This document shows, piece after piece, positions 57,879 through 64,000 of a stretch of DNA of 64,000 bases (positions are counted from its first letter, which is position 1; each line of letters begins with the position of its first letter). The DNA comes from Isoetes taiwanensis (taxonomy: Eukaryota > Streptophyta > Lycopodiopsida > Isoetales > Isoetaceae), in contig JAJEKV010000027.1 of assembly GCA_021234155.1 (NCBI GenBank), forward strand, positions 9,151,448 through 9,215,447, given 5' to 3'. The notes beneath the pieces are model-generated. The model worked only from the letters and a program-made list of their open reading frames with translations. It was not told the DNA's origin and ran no database searches. A program made the position numbers and the translations under genes.

Positions 57879-58281
57879 ATCAAATAGCCCAAAATGCAAA
57901 GATAGGATTCCCAGCAACGATTTACCTATTTTAAACTGTAGGCTCCGACGACTCCAATCAAATAGCCCAAAATGCAAAGATAGGATTCCCAGCCATGGGG
58001 GATTCACACAGAAGACCCGTATAAACCTAGTGAGTGCATGGAAGGGGGTTTTTTCTCGACGTTTTCGTACGTATACTAGGGGTTTAAATCCCCCTCTTAC
58101 TGACATTCTAGTGTATTTTTTCCACGGAAGGGGTTTTTTCCAACACTTTTGCGTACGTATATAGGGGTGTTTCTTCTCATCTTAAGCACGCAGGTGGCAT
58201 ATGCTCATGTGATAAAGGTGAACCCCCCGTGTTCCCAGCAAAGATTTATCTATTTTAGACCGTAGGCTCCAACGACTCCTC
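57879..58281. repeat. Dispersed short-repeat block
   Basis: AATAGCCCAAAATGCAAAGA...CCCAGC appears at 57885 and 57960. GATTTACCTATTTTA..CTCC appears at 57918 and, diverged, at 58245. A third unit (GGGGTTTTTTC..CGTACGTATA) appears near 58045 and 58130. The units are interleaved, suggesting a decayed tandem array. Confidence 0.65.
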
Positions 58282-58576
58282 TACTTCTTATTTGGGTTAT
58301 CTGTGGGAGTCTATTGTTTGCCGTCATATTGAAAAGGTGGGAGCCAACACAGATCTGATGACCGAGCGCTGGGCATTAGAACCAGGAGCTTCTGCTCATA
58401 AAATCCGAATCCAGAAGGGCATGCAGAAGCTAAAATGCAGAAGCTGCCGCCATGTTTGCTGCACAAAATGCACAAACAAACCTGCTCTACTCTTCTAAAA
58501 TACCAGCAACAAACATCTGAAAAATACCCAACATCAAGCATCAGACAACTAAAAACTTAACCCAAACACAATACAT

Positions 58577-59013
58577 TTGCATAAAAAAAAGGGGAAATAT
58601 CTACTGGAATCTTTAGCATCACCTGCAATACCTGCAAGCAGAAACCCCCTAACCAAGAGAAGAACGTTGAGCAAAGATCTTAGATTGAAGCCTGCTTACA
58701 AAGATGCTGCCATGGATGCCGGAATGTTTGTTGAATGCTTACCAAGATCCAAGTCCTTTCCATGGATGCCAGAGCGTTTGTTGATGACCTGGCCAAACTT
58801 GAAGCTTCAATCCTGGAATCTCCTGATCCTTACCGCTAAAAAGTTGTATCAGACGGGCCGTCTTGATCAAAGGCAAACGCATATGCAGAGTTCGGCAACC
58901 CTAAATCCTAAGCCTGGGAAGGATTTGGCTCCTCCTCATCCGGCCATGATTAATCACAGCTCATAGCTGTTTCCCTGCCCGATTAATCACAGCTCATAGC
59001 CGTTTCTCTGCCC
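58577..59013. repeat. Short tandem repeats near 58.7-59.0 kb
   Basis: CCATGGATGCC[A/G]GA...TTTGTTGA is repeated at 58710 and 58759. A 33-bp unit starting GATTAATCACAGCTCATAGC is repeated head-to-tail at 58948-58980 and 58981-59013. The 129-codon frame across them lacks any domain. Confidence 0.65.
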
Positions 59014-59604
59014 GATCAACTTGCTGGGCTAAAAATTAGGGCACGTTTGCACGAAATTTCTCACGGCCAGAAAAGCACAAAAATGCAAAATCCGGCGTGA
59101 GCGCTGCCGGAAAAAGCGTTAGCTCCGGCCACAAAAACATTTTAAATAAGTAGATAGTTTGTTTTAAAAATAAAAAACCCAAAGATAAATTCTAAAAAAA
59201 GGAATCTCTAGCCCAAAGGTTAAAAAAGCCAATAGTTTTTCACAAAAAAAAAACGAGTTTCCGATCGCCGGAAAAATAATTTGGCGTCCAAAACACGGAA
59301 AACCTTAGCGTATATTCATACGCAAAAAAACCAAAAAGTTTTTCACCGCCGGAAAAACAATCAGTAATGACGGCCGTCAGATTATCAGATATACCCCTGA
59401 TATGCCAGAATATGCCAAAACCAACCCTCCCCCTAACGAATTGCCCCCTTAACAGGGGCAATCCAAAAAGCTTCTAGGTGGATATATGCAGTCATTTGTT
59501 GATTAGTAATTTAAAATGATGTACTTTTGTCAACTATAAAGTTTATAAGGAGGGGAACATAAGATACAAATTACTACTGCTAGTACATTTTAACGGAATG
59601 TTCC
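59014..59604. other. DNA without recognisable features before the SBEI pseudogene
   Basis: Includes the beginning of the intron after exon c (GTAAGT at 59610-59605, minus strand). The next expected SBEI exon (MIHFIT...) was looked for and is not present. Confidence 0.55.
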
Positions 59605-59610
59605 ACTTAC

Positions 59611-60900
59611 TTTGTGAAGAACTATACCACGTTGAACAACAGGAGATGGTTCTTGCAGTACAGACATACCAGTGAACATCTCATCCCCCATAAGGTTCTA
59701 AGCATAATGGTTGTCTCCTACAATACACTTTATAATGCAATCAAATATTTATTGATTCGATGCTCCGGAAAATTTTTCAAAAGAACAAAACAAATAAGAG
59801 AAGGATAAGGACCTGATCGTGGCATTTTGCATATGCAACACATCTTTCAGTATGCCTTCGATACAACATGGTGTGAACAATCTCACCCATTGACCATTTG
59901 TCATCAGGCCTTTTCTCTTTTAGGTAATGCATCCATCTATCGGGAATTCCCATTGCCAAACGATAATCAAACCCCGTGCCACCTTCTGAAATAGGTCTGC
60001 ATAGGGTGGACATGCCAGACACGTCCTCGGATGCATCAGGGTTTAAACCATGTATGAGCTCATTCGCTAGTGTCATGTATATAACAGCATCAACATCAGT
60101 GTTTTCACCAAAATATTTGAGGTAATCTCCTGAGAAAGACATATTGATTCCATTGTGTATATAGCATGGATGTAATGCCATCAAATCTGAAACCATCAAG
60201 TTTAAATTCGTCTAACCACCATCTTAAATTAGATATCAGGAAACGCTGCACTTCTCAATTGGCGTAATTGAACAAACGGCTATCCCAAAGGATGTGGCAG
60301 CCACGCTCTCCTGTATGAAAGTAGAAATCTTGTGTGCCCAACATCATAACAATTCAATCCATCCAATTTATTAATGCTTGCATGTCCATGTACAAGATCC
60401 ATCAGTACTTGAATGCCCAGTGCATGAGCTTTATCTACTAGATATTTGAAATCTTCAGGTGTACCATACCGGTAAGCATGTTCTGCAATAGCCATAAACT
60501 GCACTGCATTATAATTGTTAGCTTTGATCCGTGGCAGCACATTATCTGCAAATTCGACATATGCCGACACCTTTGCTTCAACCGAACTCATGCCTATATG
60601 GCATTCATAAATTCGAAGAGATTTGGACCTCTCTGGAAGAGGATATTTAAATGTATACTTGGTGGTTTTAGCCATATCAGAATAAATGATCAAAATAAAT
60701 TTGTCTCTGTCATACAAGCACAAAAGGACTAACCTCTCTGTTGGCGAGGGATCCCAATAAATTCCATCATAAGTTCCAGTCTGATCATAACCTTTAGGCA
60801 TTTTAGCAGGATCAACAGCAGCGAACATGCAGGTATCAGGTCAATCTAGATCCCATCTGGCTTTTTCATGCAAAATTTTAACCTGGAACTCCTATAGAAT
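59611..60900 (-). pseudogene. SBE1: Starch branching enzyme I pseudogene (class I, GH13/CBM48 family)
   Basis: Three exons on the minus strand: a (60734-~60900, LKFCMKKPDGI, IPA, FAAVDPAKMP, YDGIYWDPSPTER), b (59813-60657, [121 protein letters not shown]) and c (59611-59727, MFTGMSVLQEPSPVVQRGIV). Introns are 76 and 85 bp with GT/AG. NCYDVG and VLPRIKANNYN mark class I rather than class II. Lesions: TAG for Trp in exon a, TGA for Trp in NYAN-EVQRFL, loss of ~17 residues after EHAY (the YYASFGYHVTNFF block), frameshifts before the TGERG segment and in exons a and c. The catalytic-barrel start is present but the gene is truncated at both ends. The enzyme makes alpha-1,6 branches in starch. Confidence 0.92.
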
Positions 60901-60998
60901 GGATGCCAGTTTGCCCGGTTTGAACACAGGGGATTGGACTGGAGCACCAACAGAGGTGACCTCCAGTTTACAGGCAAGAGCCAGTTTGGAGCAGTTTC

Positions 60999-61042
60999 TA
61001 GCATATTCTAAGAACATTCCAGCATATGCTTAGAATATGCTA
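60999..61042. repeat. Perfect 14-bp inverted repeat
   Basis: TAGCATATTCTAAG (60999-61012) and CTTAGAATATGCTA (61029-61042), 16-base loop. Confidence 0.85.
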
Positions 61043-61131
61043 AAAACCCACATGAGCAAGGGTTTGCCCCCTTAGGGGCAACCCAAAAAGGGTCATGGTC
61101 AATGCTTGATCTTGGTAAACAAAGATCATTG

Positions 61132-61800
61132 CTCTGATACCATTGTGATGCTCCTGCATCATATATGCCATCCACCATATACACCATAGACTTCTCCCAT
61201 CCCAAGGCCTCGCTATCGTATGGACCCTCCAGCTGACTCCTACTCGTGGGACGGCCAGGTAGATGAGTAGGGGACATGGAGGTATCATCTCATCCCTTCC
61301 TCTATAGGCTCCTACATCGACGGAAGTAACTATAAGTAACTATAAGCACTCACACATCATAACAATAAAAGATACCACCACGAAGGGTGGTACTTCCATC
61401 CATCACATCAGCATAATATCGAATATATACTAACTTTTGTGAAATATTTGATATCATGATGTAAAGTTTGGTGTTAGAAGCTATGCTCATGCCATCTTTT
61501 CGGTCAATATGAGATTAAAACATATTGAAGTCAATTTAATATCATGGCTCTTACCCGGGGCTCAGACTCAATGGGGAGTTAGACCAACAGCTAGGGTCTC
61601 CAAATAACTACAGGTAGAGTCATGGAAATGGCATTGGTAGGCATAGACAATGGTCATGATTGACCATTCCATTCGCCCCTTATGTCCATGGGTTGAAACA
61701 AGTTGTGCTATGATTGGAGCTTTCCAGCGACATAATCCCATGGAAGTACCCTTCAGAACTACTCTAGGTTGCATCTGATATGGTTTAAGGTTAATATCTA
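61132..61800 (-). repeat. PBS and LTR end of an E-type element (partial)
   Basis: On the minus strand the LTR ends GGAGCATCACA at 61146 and is followed by ATGGTATCAGAGC (PBS). Sequence up to about 61800 parallels 49164-49760 (Pro-rich TCCCATCCC..., CACACATCATAACAATA, CCATTCGCCCC). The other LTR end was not found. Confidence 0.65.
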
Positions 61801-61882
61801 ATAATGAGCTCAGGGGAGTGGCCAATATGATTAAGCATTGGGCGAAATCATATAGAGTTAGTATATATCGTAGTTGGGAACA

Positions 61883-62008
61883 AAAGGCAAAGGCAAAGGT
61901 GGGCAAAGGTGGGCAAAGGCAAAGGCAAAGGCAAAGGCAAAGGCAAAGGCAAAGGCAAAGGCAAAGGCAAAGGCAAAGGCAAAGAAGGCAAAGGCAAAGG
62001 CAAAGGGC
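61883..62008. repeat. (GGCAAA)n hexanucleotide array
   Basis: About 20 units, interrupted by GGTGGG near the start and GAA near the end. One frame reads (Lys-Ala)n followed by GRPKKAK, another (Arg-Gln)n. Confidence 0.92.
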
Positions 62009-62520
62009 AGGCCAAAGAAGGCTAAAGTCGCAGAGACTTCTATAAATAGAACCTAAACTTCAATTGATGATATCTCAATAACCAGAGCTCCCATTGAGGC
62101 GATATTTAGTTCATTGGAACCATCTCGGAGTTTAGTTTCCGAATTGGCTGGCACTTCCCATAACTCCTCCGAATAAGAGAGTTATGACCGGAAGAGTGAT
62201 AGAGGGTCAAGAAAGACTGACTCATTCACTCTTGAATCTGATTCCTAGAAAGCCAATACCTTTTCCCTAAAGCTTTTGCTGTTCTTGTTTATTATCCTGT
62301 TAATATCCTAGAACTTGACTCTTCGTGTATCATATTGAGGACTGCTAGCTCGAGAAAGGAAAAGAGGAAACTGATTGTCAGATTGCCTTACTGTCTTTAT
62401 ATTCCAGCCCGATATTTCTAGTTATCCAGTTGGTGGAGAGCTTTGGGCTAAAGGTATGGTTTTGAGAATCTTTAATGTTTTAGTGTTGGTTTACTAGATG
62501 TTTGATCTTTTGAAGCTAAG

Positions 62521-62535
62521 GGTATCAGAGCATGG
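62521..62535 (+). promoter_or_regulatory. Candidate tRNA-Met primer-binding site
   Basis: GGTATCAGAGCATGG on the plus strand matches the retroelement primer site less its first T. A preceding LTR (roughly 62050-62515) is plausible but its start was not located. Confidence 0.45.
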
Positions 62536-63930
62536 TCACGACTACTCTTTGGAGCCTGTGTGTGTGCAATAGTTGAAATTATCTCTTTGGAAGACTGAGA
62601 CTAGTGCTTAATCTCAAGAAGTTTCTCAGATTCTACACACGAACTTATCTACATAGGAACTTATCTACGTAGAAAACTGTTTTTTTTCCTTCATCCGCTG
62701 GTATTTTAAGTCAATTTGTTTTGTTCTTGGGTAAATCTTCTAGAGAGGGATTTGAATAAACTATTAACTGGTAGTTTCTTTTGGAAGCATATCTCTAGAT
62801 AAAGATTCTAGCGATCCCAAGAATCTGCCATAGCCCAGCTACGAATTCCTGAAACCCTAGCCAAACTCTTGCTATAGAATCCTTCGTCTTTGAAACCTTG
62901 ACGCTGCCCGTACAGTCTAATTCGATGCCTTTAGGGTATTCCTGAAGAAATTCATGATGCCTTTAGAATGTAAGTGGCAGCTACAGCCAAAAGCGACAAC
63001 AACAGAAGTGGATGCATGCAAATTTCCAAGGACGAACAGAAATGGAAGAGGAATGAAAGTTGAATGATCGATTCTTTTTGCTCTGGCTGCAGACAGCAAG
63101 CTTTTAAGCACAAACAAGGGCACGAAGCAGAGATAGCATCTGGCTACACATGCACAGCGTCTTTATCAATCAAAATCTAAAGTGGATCAAATGGAAGAAG
63201 AAATTCTTCAACATTTTGTAAGCTCTTGAAGCACAGGTCAGAAATTACAGCTAAACTACGGTCTGAACGAAGGCAAAACCGAGAGAGCGAAGGCGAAACA
63301 GAGAGAATAGTGGGAAAAAAACACCGAATAATGGGAAGCTTTTGTAAGCACTTTGGGGAGTAGAACCCCGGTAAAACCGTTGCCACCATTGTTGTGCAAG
63401 AAAGTTAGGTTATGCCAAGAAAGGAAGCCCATGTATAACTCTCTAAAAATAAACCTTCGAACCTACACCTAACAAAAACAAAAAACATCAAGAAGCCTCC
63501 CCAACCTTTAAAAAACTGATGGGAATCGTCTATAGCAAATCTTATGTAGGGGGTGAAACAGTTGCATCCCCCTACCTTTGAGTATATGAAATCAGAAAAC
63601 TCATTATTCATTTCCCTTATTCATTATTTTCCATTCCTTATCGGTTTTTTTGGTAAGGTTGACTGTAAGCCGTTGATTTACAGCATATTCGTGGGGTTGT
63701 TCCAGATCCACGGATATGAACATTTTGCCAGAGAAAACACACCACAAATCCTATGGTGCAGACAAAAAAACACCCCTGCCAAAATGTGGACCAAAGGTAT
63801 GGGCTTAAACCATAGCTCCTTTGGGTTGGCCCTCTGAATAGCAGACCTTCAACTCCGCTTAGAATCGGTCCTGCATCTGAATCTTTGCCACCGTACACAA
63901 CTCTTTGCCTCACCCTCCCTGCTACTCGAC
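62536..63930. other. DNA without recognisable features
   Basis: Only short chance frames on both strands. It could be the leader and interior of the element primed at 62521, but no gag motif is seen. Confidence 0.5.
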
Positions 63931-63933
63931 TGT

Positions 63934-64000
63934 GCAATCGCCCAGATCGGCCATCGCCCAATCTGCAATCGCCCAATCAATCAATCTGCAATCGCCCAAT
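63934..64000. repeat. Short repeat at the window edge
   Basis: GCAATCGCCCA(A/G)ATC recurs at 63935, 63966 and 63988, with a related CCATCGCCCAATC at 63951. The array runs off the window. Confidence 0.7.

Noticed and set aside
61883-62008. CRISPR-like array
   Set aside because: Simple 6-bp repeat without spacers in a plant nuclear sequence. No CRISPR or prokaryotic operon features occur anywhere in the window.

Overview
This is a vascular-plant nuclear window: nested LTR retrotransposons fill most of it, with an L1-type LINE, a tRNA-derived SINE, broken chloroplast DNA and a starch-branching-enzyme pseudogene that keeps its introns. The chloroplast clpP piece carries residues ([13 protein letters not shown]) that I recall as more typical of gymnosperms or ferns than of eudicots or grasses. 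That placement is weak inference.

Layout. 1-12136: 3' half of a Ty3/gypsy chromovirus (B), split by a second chromovirus (A, 1221-9606) with 5-bp target duplications ATTTA. 12137-12807: unique DNA. 12808-26141: a 13.3-kb chromovirus (C) with ~1.67-kb LTRs and about 4 kb of cargo between its primer-binding site and gag. 26142-27255: unique DNA. 27265-33136: LINE, minus strand. 33365-44919: one 477-bp coding exon of an unrecognised minus-strand host gene, interrupted by an 11.07-kb non-chromodomain gypsy element (F, minus strand; duplication CTCCG). 45107-48735: rearranged fragments of the C-type family (D). 48736-53318: minus-strand relative (E). 53319-55846: low-information DNA with a SINE. 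55847-57270: LTR fragment and chloroplast DNA (petD, clpP, rrn16 flank). 57270-59600: short repeats. 59611-60900: SBEI pseudogene, minus strand. 60999-64000: hairpin, LTR end, (GGCAAA)n array, a second PBS-like site and a terminal repeat.

Most interesting: inside element C lies what looks like a complete RNA polymerase II gene (TATA 15011, AATAAA 16461). Its product is a long basic/acidic tail followed by a histone-H3-type fold closer to CENH3 than to canonical H3. A ~65-bp palindrome occurs three times around it, and a second TATA and an unrecognised protein (X) follow before gag-pol. A retroelement carrying its own H3 variant is not something I know from the literature.

Caution: the LTR pairs of A and F, and the C coding regions, differ from each other or from the expected codons mostly at CAG/CTG. 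Changes are CAG to CGG or CG, CTG to CCG, and CTGCTG to TTCTTTG. Deamination would not give this pattern, and it resembles systematic base-calling error at CHG-methylated cytosines. Many frameshifts in A, C and F may therefore be sequencing artefacts, and LTR divergence here should not be used for dating. The LINE and the host exon look much cleaner.
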